This document shows positions 19,984 through 29,578 of a DNA stretch of 33,725 nucleotides, in pieces. Source of the stretch: Leidyana gryllorum EB-2025a (taxonomy: Eukaryota > Apicomplexa); contig JBLWGC010000108.1 in assembly GCA_048772705.1 (NCBI GenBank), forward strand, positions 1 through 33,725, in the 5' to 3' direction. How positions within the stretch are numbered: position 1 is the first letter of the stretch; every line of letters begins with the position of its first letter. Position numbers and translations under genes: made by a program. The notes under the pieces are model-generated. The model worked only from the letters and a program-made list of their open reading frames with translations, was not told where the DNA came from and did no database searches.

Positions 19984-22900
19984 TTGCAAGCGTGTGTACT
20001 TGTCGATACCGGAGCCTCCGTCAGCTGTATACATACGGAAACCGCTCGCGCCATGGGACTGGCGCCGAACGGCCGACAACTACAAATCCAGTCGATCCAT
20101 GGATCCCACAATCATGCAATGACCAACGTCCTACTGCGAACAGAACAGAACCACGTACTCTTGGAAGCAGCCGCAACACCCAACATGGCGTATGACTTGA
20201 TAATACCTACCGCGGTGATTGCGCACCTGAACCTCACCATTACGACCGACCACAGTCACAATTTGTGCATATTCGAAGGAAAGATCAACGCAGTTCGCGC
20301 AGCACTTCGACCAGAACAATGGGTCAAAACCACTCCTGGACAGTGCCACTACCTGAACGAAATTCATACAACCAGACTCGACATACCCGAAGAGGAACGG
20401 TGGCTAGAAATTGAGTTCCGAACGGTTCTCCACGAACACGCACCAATGCCACCGAGCCGACCCGGAATAGATCACCGCATCGAACTCACCGATCCCCAAA
20501 TCAAACCATTCGCACGACAGCCGTACCGCATACCCCAACAGTACGTGGGAGAGCTTCGAAACCAACTAACGGAACTCACCAAGGACGGGAAAATCCAGCT
20601 CAGTTCATCAAGCTGGGCTTCGCCCTGCCTTTTCGTCCCTAAGAAGGACACCGCGGTTCCAAGGCTGGTTTGCGATTACAGAAGACTGAACGAAGCGACA
20701 CGCAAAGTCGTTTCACCCATACCCAGCCTGGACGACGCGTTGCAACTGCTCGCTGATGCAAAATGGTTCTCCACATTGGACCTTAAGGCGGGATACCACC
20801 AAGTCAGAATGGAGCCCGAGAGCCGACATCTCACCGCTTTCGCCACACCATGGGGACTTTACGAATGGACCGTAATGCCCAATGGTCTGACGAATGCCCC
20901 GGCTACCTTCAACACCATGATGACGCACATACTGGGACATCTCATCGGCGAATGTATCTTCGTATATCTCGATGACGTCCTAGTATTCTCAAAGACCATT
21001 CAAGAACACAGACAACACCTACGCCAAGTCATGGAGGGACTTCGAACTAATCACCTGATAGTACACAGGAGGAAGTCGCACTTCTTCAAAACCAGAGTGC
21101 AGTATCTTGGCCACGAGATAGGACCAGAAGGAATCACACCACTACATCACAAGGTCGACGGTCTCCAACGACTACCCTTCCCCAACACCCTGAAAGAACT
21201 CCAGAGCATATTGGGTATGATGAATTACTACCGGAGATTCATCCCCGGCTTCGCAAGACTGGCAAACCCACTCTACGAATTGAGTCATGGGCTGAAGAAA
21301 CCGAACTCACCAATTACAGCAACTCAGGCGGCCGAAGAAGCGTTCAAGGGACTCAAAACAGCACTGGCGAACACACGACCCCTCCAGTTTCCGGACATAC
21401 AAATAAAGGAATTAACCCTGGACACAGACGCCAGTCTTACGGCGATAGGGGGGGTACTCCAACAACCGACCTCGCAAGGATTGGCACCAATCGAGTTCTT
21501 CTCCAAAGCTCTGACAGCGACCCAGAGCCGCTACCCCACACACGAACGAGAATTACTCGCCATCGTGGAATCCTGCAAACATTGGCGCCACCTCCTAGTC
21601 GGAAGAAGAATCACGATTCGAACAGATCACAAGCCACTAACGTACCTCCTGACGCAAGCGCATTTGTCCGACAGACAAGCAAGATGGATGGTCAGACTCG
21701 CGGAGTTGGATATACACTTTGAATATATAAAGGGCGCCCAAAATATTATAGCTGATTTACTTAGCCGACCCCGAACCAACACCACCCTAACCGACAGACC
21801 AGCGATTCAACCAGAGACGGTACACAGCACCGTCCCAGGGAACAATGAAGAAGAGCCCGTCAGCACGGACCTTGAAACACGCCTCCGCCATGCGTGGAGC
21901 AACCGACGAGAGGAAGCCGGCAAGTGCGGAACACCCGAATGGATTGAAGGGCTACCGGTGACACCGCAAGGTACCATAGAAGTTCCCCCGGACGAGGAGT
22001 TGATACGAGCCATCGTGAAAGACAATCACGACAGTACGCTGGCCGGGCACTTGGCAGCGGATAAGACGATCGGACGGGTGAGATCATTGTTCAGCTGGAA
22101 AGGAATGGCTGCTGATATAATCGAGTATTGTCGCACTTGCGACACTTGCCAGAAGGCGAAGAAGAGGACGCATAGACCACACGGTTTACTACACCCAATC
22201 AGCAACCCCAGCCTCCCATGGGTGGAAGTGGGCGTTGACTTCCTGGAAATGCCGAAGGTTTCGGAGAACGACTCGGATTACATCATGGTTGTGGTGGATA
22301 GACTCTCGAGGCGACTCAGACTTCTACCCTGCAGGAAACGCATAACAGCAAGCCAATCAGCCGCCCTGTTCCTAGAGAACATAGTGAAAGTGCACGGAGC
22401 CCCCCGCAAGATCATATCTGACCGAGATCCTAGGTTCGTCAGCGAAATGTGGCAAGGGATAATGAAAGGCTTAGGAGCGAACCTAGCATTCTCAACGGCG
22501 TACCACCCCCAATCGAATGGATTGGTGGAACGAAACAACAGATCAACGCTTCAACTGATCCGATGCGCACTCCACGCACACGGTGGGAAATGGCAGGACC
22601 ATCTACTAGCAACGGAAATGGCGTACAACTCAACGATCCAGTCCTCGACCAACATGTGCCCACTCGAACTGGACACTGGACGAACCACGTTTATTCCCAC
22701 AAATCTGAACGAGATAACCTCCACCCGATCGGTCGCAGGACGACTGTATCTGCAGAAACTGCAGGAAGCCAACGATAGACTCAGACTAGCCAGTCTACAG
22801 CAGAAGGAACACGCAGACAAGAGGAGACAAGAGGTAAGCTTCCGAGAGGGCGACCTGGTACTTCTGAACACTAACGGACTGGCACACCTACCTAAGAACA

Positions 22901-23283
22901 AGCTCTCTTTACCATTTTGCGGACCTTTCAGGATCATAGAAGCCACTACTCATGATACATACCTCTTAGACTTACCAAGCACGTGGGGATTATACCCCAA
23001 GTTTCACGCAAGCAGACTAGAACCCTATAGACAACGGGACGAACCTGCAGAAACACCTACACCCGAAGAACTCTACATAATGGAATCGATTCAAGGATGG
23101 CGCGAAACGGCAGACGGAATAGAATACCTAGTCAGCTGGGCAGGCTACACCGACCGCAGCTGGGAGAAGGCATCAACGGTCTTGGAGGCCGAAGGAGCAG
23201 ATCTAATTGAAGCATTCCGAAGAAGATGGAACCAGAGGAACCCCCGCACTCCGTTCACCCATGATGATGGGGGAGGGATGTAA
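19984..23283 (+). CDS. pol: Pol polyprotein of F1
   Basis: 1099 residues from the coordinate given, but the frame is open back to the heptamer at 19861, so translation probably enters by frameshift rather than at this codon. Protease DTGAS (8-12), RT with YLDD (328-331), RNase H with TDAS (481-484), ERELLAI and TDHKPL (548-553), integrase HHCC (His682, His689, Cys719, Cys722) and DD35E (Asp752, Asp813, Glu849), and a chromodomain at about 1030-1085. The last residues are coded by the polypurine tract (about 23269-23278) and the TAA stop is inside the 3' LTR. Confidence 0.95.
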   Translation: MQACVLVDTGASVSCIHTETARAMGLAPNGRQLQIQSIHGSHNHAMTNVLLRTEQNHVLLEAAATPNMAYDLIIPTAVIAHLNLTITTDHSHNLCIFEGKINAVRAALRPEQWVKTTPGQCHYLNEIHTTRLDIPEEERWLEIEFRTVLHEHAPMPPSRPGIDHRIELTDPQIKPFARQPYRIPQQYVGELRNQLTELTKDGKIQLSSSSWASPCLFVPKKDTAVPRLVCDYRRLNEATRKVVSPIPSLDDALQLLADAKWFSTLDLKAGYHQVRMEPESRHLTAFATPWGLYEWTVMPNGLTNAPATFNTMMTHILGHLIGECIFVYLDDVLVFSKTIQEHRQHLRQVMEGLRTNHLIVHRRKSHFFKTRVQYLGHEIGPEGITPLHHKVDGLQRLPFPNTLKELQSILGMMNYYRRFIPGFARLANPLYELSHGLKKPNSPITATQAAEEAFKGLKTALANTRPLQFPDIQIKELTLDTDASLTAIGGVLQQPTSQGLAPIEFFSKALTATQSRYPTHERELLAIVESCKHWRHLLVGRRITIRTDHKPLTYLLTQAHLSDRQARWMVRLAELDIHFEYIKGAQNIIADLLSRPRTNTTLTDRPAIQPETVHSTVPGNNEEEPVSTDLETRLRHAWSNRREEAGKCGTPEWIEGLPVTPQGTIEVPPDEELIRAIVKDNHDSTLAGHLAADKTIGRVRSLFSWKGMAADIIEYCRTCDTCQKAKKRTHRPHGLLHPISNPSLPWVEVGVDFLEMPKVSENDSDYIMVVVDRLSRRLRLLPCRKRITASQSAALFLENIVKVHGAPRKIISDRDPRFVSEMWQGIMKGLGANLAFSTAYHPQSNGLVERNNRSTLQLIRCALHAHGGKWQDHLLATEMAYNSTIQSSTNMCPLELDTGRTTFIPTNLNEITSTRSVAGRLYLQKLQEANDRLRLASLQQKEHADKRRQEVSFREGDLVLLNTNGLAHLPKNKLSLPFCGPFRIIEATTHDTYLLDLPSTWGLYPKFHASRLEPYRQRDEPAETPTPEELYIMESIQGWRETADGIEYLVSWAGYTDRSWEKASTVLEAEGADLIEAFRRRWNQRNPRTPFTHDDGGGM

Positions 23284-23338
23284 GGGGGACGCTCATCGGT
23301 GACTGGCCGGGACCGGTTCACCCGTGTGTGTGTCTCCG
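23279..23338 (+). repeat. 3' LTR of F1, left part
   Basis: First 60 bases of the 200 bp F LTR, ending at the G insertion. CTCCG at 23334-23338 is one copy of the G target duplication. Confidence 0.93.
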
Positions 23339-23507
23339 TGTAAGCCCCGGTAGGGGGAATGCGACGGCTGCGTAGGTCCATTTTTGGTTCTGTTCCCAGT
23401 TCGGGTTGTGTCCCTCCCTTGTTTGTAGCTACTGTCATGCACGCTCGAAAAACCTATGCTTTTTGTGTGTCCCACACATGTTTGGCTCTTCGGCTTAGCC
23501 TGCTACA
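23339..23507 (-). repeat. 3' LTR of G
   Basis: 169 bp. On the minus strand it begins TGTAGC, supplying the TAG stop of Pol, and ends CTTACA. It lacks the GC-rich GTCTCC hairpin found in most other LTRs here. The polypurine tract is at about 23508-23518. Confidence 0.95.
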
Positions 23508-26500
23508 CCCCTCCCCTACCAAGAGAAGATGTATCGGCTGTGAACGGTTGTTTCGGATTCTGCCTGTTCCATTGCTCGCGAAATTTTTCCACTAGATCTG
23601 TTGCCTCGGCCTCTTGTAATTTTTGTGCTGACTCCCAGGTCTGATCGTCATAGCCGGCCCACTTCACCAAGTACTCAATCCCTGTGGGGGTCTCGCGCCA
23701 CCCAACGACCTCTTGCATTATGTAGTAAGTTTCCGTCTCTCCTGTTGGTACACATTGTCCTTCTCGCGATTTGTAAGGTTCGAGGCGGCTTATGTGGAAG
23801 TTAGGGAGGATCCCCCAGCTTTCGGGGAGGTCGACGAGGTAAGTATCTGCGCTCGTCTTCTTCAACACTTGGAACGGGCCACAGTAGGTTGGCGCCAGTT
23901 TGGATTTCGCTATATGGGCGAGGTTTCGTGTGTCTAAGAGAACCAGCTGCCCTTCCTGGAGTTCCCGTGGCTGTCGTTTTCTATCGGCGCTCTTTTTCTG
24001 CATCTCTGCTGCGTGTGTGAGGCGATCGTGAGCTTCTTGGAGCTTTTGCAGATATGTTCTGCCCATTTGACTTCTTGTGGACGCCAACTCGGCCAGGTTA
24101 TGTGAAATGAACGTGGCTCGACCCGTGTCGAGTTCTAAAGGGCTTGTGTGTGTGGATGACTGAACGGCACTGTTGTAGGCCATCTCTGTGGGCACTATAT
24201 GCGCCATCCAGTTTCCTCCGTGGGCTTCTAATGTGCAGCGTAAGATTTGCAGAATGGAACGATTGGCGCGTTCGACCAGTCCGTTCGTTTGCGGATGTCT
24301 CGCGGTCGACATGGCAAGATTGACTCCCAGACTGGTCATCATTGATTGCCACATCGTGGATGTGAATCGGACATCGCGGTCCGATACCATTTTGCGAGGG
24401 AGACCATGAATCTTGACTATCTCTCTGAGGAAGAGTTGGGCCGCCTCTTCTGCCGTGATCGTCTTCCGGCACGGGGTAAGTCGTACCCGACGGGTCAGGC
24501 GGTCCACGACCACCATGACGTAGTCGTGTCCGGTTTCCTCGTCCGCTTGGAGCTCGAGAAAATCCAATCCTATTTCCACCCATGGTCTCGAGGGGTTGCT
24601 CAATGGATGCAATAGGCCGTACGGTTTGTGGTTGCGGCGTTTCGCTTTCTGGCAAGCGTGACAACTGCTGCAGTAAGCGATCACGTCGGCCATCAACCCC
24701 CTCCAATGGAAGAGTGACCGGATTCTGGCTGCCGTTTTATCCGCCGCTAGGTGGCCCGCCAATGGGCTATCGTGATTGTCCTGGATGATGCAGCGGATCA
24801 AGGTCGGCACGTTGGGAACCTCGATTGTTCCTTCCGCCGTGACCGGCAGGCCTGCAACCCATTCTATGTTGACATCCTTACCTGCGTCCTCCTTATGTGT
24901 GCTCCAGTGGTTGCGTAGTTGCGCTTCAATGCCAACTTCCTCCAGCGTCTGGTCTGATTGCGATCCTTGCCCTGGAGATGCGGTTGGGGTCCCCCCGTCC
25001 GGTATCCGTGTGCTTGTGCCGAGACTGTTCACTTCGTCCACTCGTTGCTGGTGTGGTCTGCTAAGCAGGTCCGCTAGTACGTTCTGTGTGCCTGGGATGT
25101 ACTCAATGGAGATGTCCAGTTCCGTGAGGGTGATCAGCCATCGTATCTGGCGGTCCGAGAGGTGGGCTTGTCGTAGTAGGAACGTAAGGGGCTTATGGTC
25201 TGTTTTCACCCGTACTTTCCTTCCCAGAAGTAGATGTCGCCAGTGACGACAGGCACTGACAATGGCTAGGAGCTCGCGGTCATGGGTGGCGTAGCGGCTT
25301 TGGGCCGGCGTGAGAGTAAGGGACATGAACTCTATTGGCAGTACTTCGCCGTTGATTGTCTGCTCTAATATTGCTCCTACGGCCGTGAGACTTGCATCCG
25401 CCGTAATGGTGAGTTCCGTGGCGTGTGGGTCGGGATACTGCAATCTGGGGGCTTGCCTAAGGGCTTCTTTGAGGTCCTCGAACGCGGCTCGGGCCGATGG
25501 GGTGTCTTCTACTGGGTCCCCTGGCTTGGATAGTTTGTGTGACAGTTGATACAGTGGGTTAGCTCTAGCCGCGAAGTCCCGTACAAACCGTCGGTAGTAG
25601 TTCAGAATACCCATCACTCTTTGTAGATCTTTCAATTTCTTTGGGTATACCAATCCCTCTAAGGCGTCGAGTTTGCTCCGGAGGGGTCTAATTCCGCCCG
25701 CCTCAAATCTGTGTCCCACATAATCGATGCTCTGCTTGAAAAAATGGGATTTTCGCTTGTGGATAACTAAGCCGTGTTGTTGAAGTCGTTCCAGTGCGAT
25801 GCGTAAGTGTATTCGGTGCTCTTCCCGTGTCTTTGAAAAGATCAGCACGTCGTCCAGGTAGACAAAGGCGAATATGCCGATTATGTCTTGGAACACACTG
25901 TTCATGAGTCTCATGAAGGTGGCGGGGGCATTGGTGAGCCCATTTGGCATCACCTTCCACTCGTATAGCCCCCACGGCGTTGCGAATGCGGTTAGGTATC
26001 GTGATTCTGGGGCGACTCTGACTTGATAATATCCTGACTTCAGGTCCAAGGAGGAGAACCATTGTGCTCCTGCGAGGCACAGTGTGGCGTCTTCGATGGA
26101 TGGCAATGGTGAGGCTGTTCGGACGGTTGCTTGGTTGAGGCGTCTGTAGTCACAGACGAGCCGTGGTGTTGTCGTTTCCTTCTTGGGAACGAACATGGCT
26201 GGCGAGGCCCAGCTGGAGTTGCTGGGCTCGATTTGTCCGGCCTTTGTTAGTTCTGTAATCTGTCGGTGCATCTCTTTTATGTAATGCTGGGGAACCCGGT
26301 ATGGTCGGCTGACGTATGGTACCGTATCTGCTTTGAGTTCGATCTTATGGTCTATTCCCGGCCGCTCGGGAGGGGTTGGCAGCTGGTCCGGCATTAGCTG
26401 TGGAAAGTCGTCGAGGATGGTCGCCTCATTGGGTGGTATATCGATCTCTCCTGGTTCCATTGGCGCTTCTGGTTCGCCTGTGCGAGCCCCTTTCTCCGTC

Positions 26501-26922
26501 TCTATTGTCCACACTTGAAGTGGTATTGGTGTTGTTGCTTCTCCGCCTCTGATGGCCGCATTCTCCACCATCTCGAGATTTTGCCCGTCCGCTGTGCCTA
26601 TTCTCAGTCTGAGTTGCGCTATGGATTGGGTGGGTAGTATGACATCGTGTGTCAAGGTACGGAAGACTGCCGCTTCCATATCTAGACGTTGTCCTTGCCT
26701 CGTGTGGAGTGTCAGGTATACCGTTTCATGCCTAAGTGATGCGTGTGCGGATTGGATTGTGGTTTGCCGGCCGGTTGATTCTAGTCGCAGTCGGCTCGCT
26801 ATTTCTGCTCTCACACAGCCTATGGTTGCCCCTGTGTCAATGAGCACTTCGACAGGCAGTCGTCCTGTGCCATCGTCGGTTCGGCTTATCGTCCACGTTG
26901 TGGTGAGCAATGGCGTTTTCAA
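23503..26922 (-). CDS. pol: Pol polyprotein of G
   Basis: 1139 residues. Protease (DTGAT, residues 29-33), RT with YLDD (25849-25860), RNase H (TADAS, DRELLAI, TDHKPL), integrase with an HHCC finger (NHDS...GHL, then CSSCHAC) and a core with SDRD and VERANR, and a C-terminal chromodomain (YIMQEVVGWRE to about the last 35 residues). It overlaps the gag stop as TTGA in the -1 frame, so it is expected as a Gag-Pol fusion. It ends Gly-Gly-Val, with its stop in the LTR. The nearest relatives here are F1, A and Z. Confidence 0.95.
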   Translation of the reverse strand: MKTPLLTTTWTISRTDDGTGRLPVEVLIDTGATIGCVRAEIASRLRLESTGRQTTIQSAHASLRHETVYLTLHTRQGQRLDMEAAVFRTLTHDVILPTQSIAQLRLRIGTADGQNLEMVENAAIRGGEATTPIPLQVWTIETEKGARTGEPEAPMEPGEIDIPPNEATILDDFPQLMPDQLPTPPERPGIDHKIELKADTVPYVSRPYRVPQHYIKEMHRQITELTKAGQIEPSNSSWASPAMFVPKKETTTPRLVCDYRRLNQATVRTASPLPSIEDATLCLAGAQWFSSLDLKSGYYQVRVAPESRYLTAFATPWGLYEWKVMPNGLTNAPATFMRLMNSVFQDIIGIFAFVYLDDVLIFSKTREEHRIHLRIALERLQQHGLVIHKRKSHFFKQSIDYVGHRFEAGGIRPLRSKLDALEGLVYPKKLKDLQRVMGILNYYRRFVRDFAARANPLYQLSHKLSKPGDPVEDTPSARAAFEDLKEALRQAPRLQYPDPHATELTITADASLTAVGAILEQTINGEVLPIEFMSLTLTPAQSRYATHDRELLAIVSACRHWRHLLLGRKVRVKTDHKPLTFLLRQAHLSDRQIRWLITLTELDISIEYIPGTQNVLADLLSRPHQQRVDEVNSLGTSTRIPDGGTPTASPGQGSQSDQTLEEVGIEAQLRNHWSTHKEDAGKDVNIEWVAGLPVTAEGTIEVPNVPTLIRCIIQDNHDSPLAGHLAADKTAARIRSLFHWRGLMADVIAYCSSCHACQKAKRRNHKPYGLLHPLSNPSRPWVEIGLDFLELQADEETGHDYVMVVVDRLTRRVRLTPCRKTITAEEAAQLFLREIVKIHGLPRKMVSDRDVRFTSTMWQSMMTSLGVNLAMSTARHPQTNGLVERANRSILQILRCTLEAHGGNWMAHIVPTEMAYNSAVQSSTHTSPLELDTGRATFISHNLAELASTRSQMGRTYLQKLQEAHDRLTHAAEMQKKSADRKRQPRELQEGQLVLLDTRNLAHIAKSKLAPTYCGPFQVLKKTSADTYLVDLPESWGILPNFHISRLEPYKSREGQCVPTGETETYYIMQEVVGWRETPTGIEYLVKWAGYDDQTWESAQKLQEAEATDLVEKFREQWNRQNPKQPFTADTSSLGRGGV

Positions 26923-28046
26923 TTGATCGCCTCTTGTTGGGGTGTCGCCAGCTGCCCCGAGGCTGAGGGAAAATCCCGCTCCTCCATCGTAAATACGCGT
27001 CGGCGGGGTGTTTGCTGTGTGTAGTTATCCACTCGTCCAAATTTGTTGTTCCTGCGGTCATCCCGCGGGTACCTGCAGCGCCAGGCTGAGTGGTCATCTG
27101 CTCCACAATTGAAACAGCGCTTTTCCCGTATACATTGCTCGTACGTATATTTGCATCGTTTCCCCACTCGCCCGGTTCCATTCGTTATACTAAAACAGTG
27201 TTCGTTGGTGGGCGCTGCTCTCTTGACTCTCCCTATGGCTGTTTCGTACTGCAATGCGCGTGTGCATAGCGTGTCGAGATCACATCCCACGAATTGAGCC
27301 AGAGCCATGCGGTCTGCCGCCGGAAGTCCTCGGAAGAACAGGTTTGTTCTGGTGCTGTCGGCTATGCAGTCGGGCACTCCTCTGTTGAGCGCTCGGAACT
27401 GATTGACGTATGTGGCCATAGAGTCCGTTTTCGATAAGGTTGTGAGCCGCACTAAGTCGTCTTCCAGAGTCTCCGCTGTATCGAATTCCTGAATTATCGC
27501 TCGGCTGAATTCTTCCCAGCTCGCCTGTTTGATGGCCGGCCTGCTCAGTAGCCAGCGAGCAGCTGAATGAGTGAGAAGTCCGCATGCGGTATTCACTTTG
27601 TATCGGTCTTCTGTAACGTCATGTGCCAAGAACTTGGCCGAACAACTGTCTATCCAATCCCGCCCCCCAATCTTGGCTGTCCCGTCGAAGCTATCGTGCT
27701 TCCTCAATGCCAGCTCCGCCCTTCTTTGTTGGTCCGGCGGGTGTGACACCTCACCTCCGTTCGCCTGTGCCGACGTCGCTGTCGTCAGGAAGAGTCTGAG
27801 TGTATCCCAGAGGGCTTGAATGGGGACGTTGCCCGTAAGTGCTTCTGTCGGCGGTGTCAAGGTCCCTTGCGGACCTTTCGTTGCTTCCATGCCTGTGCCG
27901 CTCGGCATGTCGTTTGTTTCGTTCGGTAACGACGCACTGCTACCAGTGTAAGCCCCGGTAGGGGGAATGCGACGGCTGCGTAGGTCCATTTTTGGTTCTG
28001 TTCCCAGTTCGGGTTGTGTCCCTCCCTTGTTTGTAGCTACTGTCAT
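26919..28046 (-). CDS. gag: Gag of G
   Basis: Up to 375 residues from the ATG at 28046. A second in-frame ATG at 27989 opens M-D-L-R-S-R, the start used by the F family; both are inside the LTR. The frame reads the primer-binding site as Y-T-G-S-S-A. It has a capsid-type region with GRDWID and FFRGLP motifs, a zinc knuckle at residues 311-324 (CFNCG...H...C), and a basic tail. The heptamer GGATTTT lies at 26976-26970, 16 codons before the stop. Confidence 0.93.
   Translation of the reverse strand: MTVATNKGGTQPELGTEPKMDLRSRRIPPTGAYTGSSASLPNETNDMPSGTGMEATKGPQGTLTPPTEALTGNVPIQALWDTLRLFLTTATSAQANGGEVSHPPDQQRRAELALRKHDSFDGTAKIGGRDWIDSCSAKFLAHDVTEDRYKVNTACGLLTHSAARWLLSRPAIKQASWEEFSRAIIQEFDTAETLEDDLVRLTTLSKTDSMATYVNQFRALNRGVPDCIADSTRTNLFFRGLPAADRMALAQFVGCDLDTLCTRALQYETAIGRVKRAAPTNEHCFSITNGTGRVGKRCKYTYEQCIREKRCFNCGADDHSAWRCRYPRDDRRNNKFGRVDNYTQQTPRRRVFTMEERDFPSASGQLATPQQEAIN
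26970..26976 (-). promoter_or_regulatory. Candidate -1 frameshift heptamer (G)
   Basis: GGATTTT on the minus strand, G-GAT-TTT in the gag frame. The -1 frame is open into pol. Confidence 0.7.
27933..27945 (-). other. Primer-binding site of G
   Basis: TGGTAGCAGTGCG on the minus strand, one base from the LTR. Confidence 0.85.
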
Positions 28047-28115
28047 GCACGCTCGAAAAACCTATGCTTTTTGTGTGTCCCACACATGTTTGGCTCTTCG
28101 GCTTAGCCTGCTACA
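27947..28115 (-). repeat. 5' LTR of G
   Basis: 169 bp, identical by eye to 23339-23507. It contains both candidate gag ATGs. Confidence 0.95.
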
Positions 28116-28260
28116 CTCCGTCTCCGGGCCGGCCGGCTCCGGCATTAACGGAGACACAGAGATCAACTTTTAGATTCGAACTTACCTTTTGAGTGCCTGC
28201 TTGCCATGGACTTACGCTCTAGAACAATAGCCGTAGCTTCGACGACTGGAAAGAATTATA
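28116..28260 (+). repeat. 3' LTR of F1, right part
   Basis: The remainder of the F LTR, starting with the second copy of CTCCG and ending TTATA. It carries the M-D-L-R-S-R start codon at 28206, which here runs in frame into the integrase region of Z. Confidence 0.93.
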
Positions 28261-29578
28261 ACCACGATAGCGATCTGGCGGGGCATCTAGCCGCTGACAA
28301 AACGATAGGACGAGTGAAAGCAATGTTCACCTGGAGAGGGCTACCGATGGATGTCGCGAACTACTGCAGGACATGCGACAGATGTCAAAAAGCAAAGAAA
28401 CGGGGCCATCGGCCATACGGCCTTCTCCACCCGCTTTCGAACCCGACTCTACCATGGACGGAAGTCGGCATCGATTTTTTGGAACTGCCCAAGGACGCGG
28501 ACACAGGACAGGACTACCTTATGGTAGTCATAGATCGGCTGACGCGCCGAATACGCTTGATTCCCTGCACGAAAACGATCAACGCGAAGGAGACGGCGGA
28601 GCTGTTCCTGGAGCATGTGGTCAGAGTACATGGAGCACCCATGAAAATCGTTTCAGACAGAGACAGCAGATTTCTGGCAGAGGTATGGCGGACGATGACG
28701 GAAAGTATAGGAGCACGCTTGGCGATGAGCACTGCGTACCACCCGCAGTCAAATGGGCTGACGGAACGAACAAATAGATCAATATTGCAGATATTACGAT
28801 GTGTGCTGAACGGCCACGGAGAGAAATGGACGAGACATATCATCAGCACAGAAATGGCTTATAACTCAGCCAATCAAGCATCGACGGGTCAACGCCGCTG
28901 GAATTAGACACGGGGAGGACTACGTTCCTACCGTCTCAATTGAGAGAACTAGCATCGACGAGATCAACACTGGGGAGGCTACAACTCCAGAAATTGCAGG
29001 AAGCAACGGATAGGCTAGCCGACGCCAGGAGAAGGCAGAAGAATCAGGCAGACAGGCGACGTGAACAGGTAAAGTTCAAGACAGGAGATTATGTACTCCT
29101 GAACACGAAGAACTTAGCACATGTACCGACCAACAAGCTGTCCATCCCCTTCTGCGGACCATTTAGAGTGACAAGAGTAGGAACAAATGACACTTACACA
29201 TTGGACCTCCCACCAGGGTGGGGAATATTCCCAACCTTCCACATTAGCAGGCTAGAGAAGTATAACGACAGATGGAGAGAAACGAACCCCCAACCACATA
29301 TTCCGAGCGATACAGAACCCAAGGAACCCGAAGAGGAACTCTATATCATGGAGGCTATCAGAGGATGGAAACCCACTGAAAACGGAATTCTCTACAAAGT
29401 CAAATGGTTGGGGTACTCTCGCGAGACTTGGGAACCAGCCGAGGAGGTATTGGCGGCTCAAGGAGCCGACTTGATCGAAGACTTCAGATGCGAATGGAAC
29501 AGGAGAAACCCGACCAACCCATTCGCAGTAGACACAGCCAATCCACTGCACGAACCCGCGCGGCGGGGAGGGGTGTAA
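28261..29578 (+). pseudogene. 3' part of pol of Z, broken
   Basis: HHCC finger (NHDS...GHL, then CRTCDRC), a DD35E core with SDRDSRF and LTERTNR motifs, and a chromodomain (YIMEAIRGWK...VKWLGYS) near the end. The last codons lie in the polypurine tract (about 29562-29573) and the stop falls inside the LTR. Truncated at the left and with at least one break. Confidence 0.88.

Larger units (their letters stand above)
23339..28115 (-). mobile_element. Element G: complete Ty3/gypsy chromovirus, looks whole
   Basis: 4777 bp with two 169 bp LTRs identical by eye, a primer-binding site, gag, pol and polypurine tract. CTCCG flanks it at 23334-23338 and 28116-28120. It lies in the inverted-repeat region of the F1 3' LTR, opposite in direction to F1. 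It must be younger than F1, which is itself young. Both frames are open. Confidence 0.96.
18667..28260 (+). mobile_element. Element F1: full-length Ty3/gypsy chromovirus with G inside its 3' LTR
   Basis: 5' LTR 18667-18866, gag, pol, then the 3' LTR in two parts (23279-23338 and 28116-28260) around G. Without the G insert and one copy of its target duplication the 3' LTR is 200 bp and matches the 5' LTR by eye. Both frames are open, so it looks whole apart from the G insertion and is very recent. Its outer flanks (GACTG left, ACCAC right) do not match, so one end has been changed by recombination or by assembly. Confidence 0.93.

Noticed and set aside
24098-24706. 202-codon minus-strand frame
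   Set aside because: It lies within G pol in another phase and shows no domain; it is a shadow of the integrase region.
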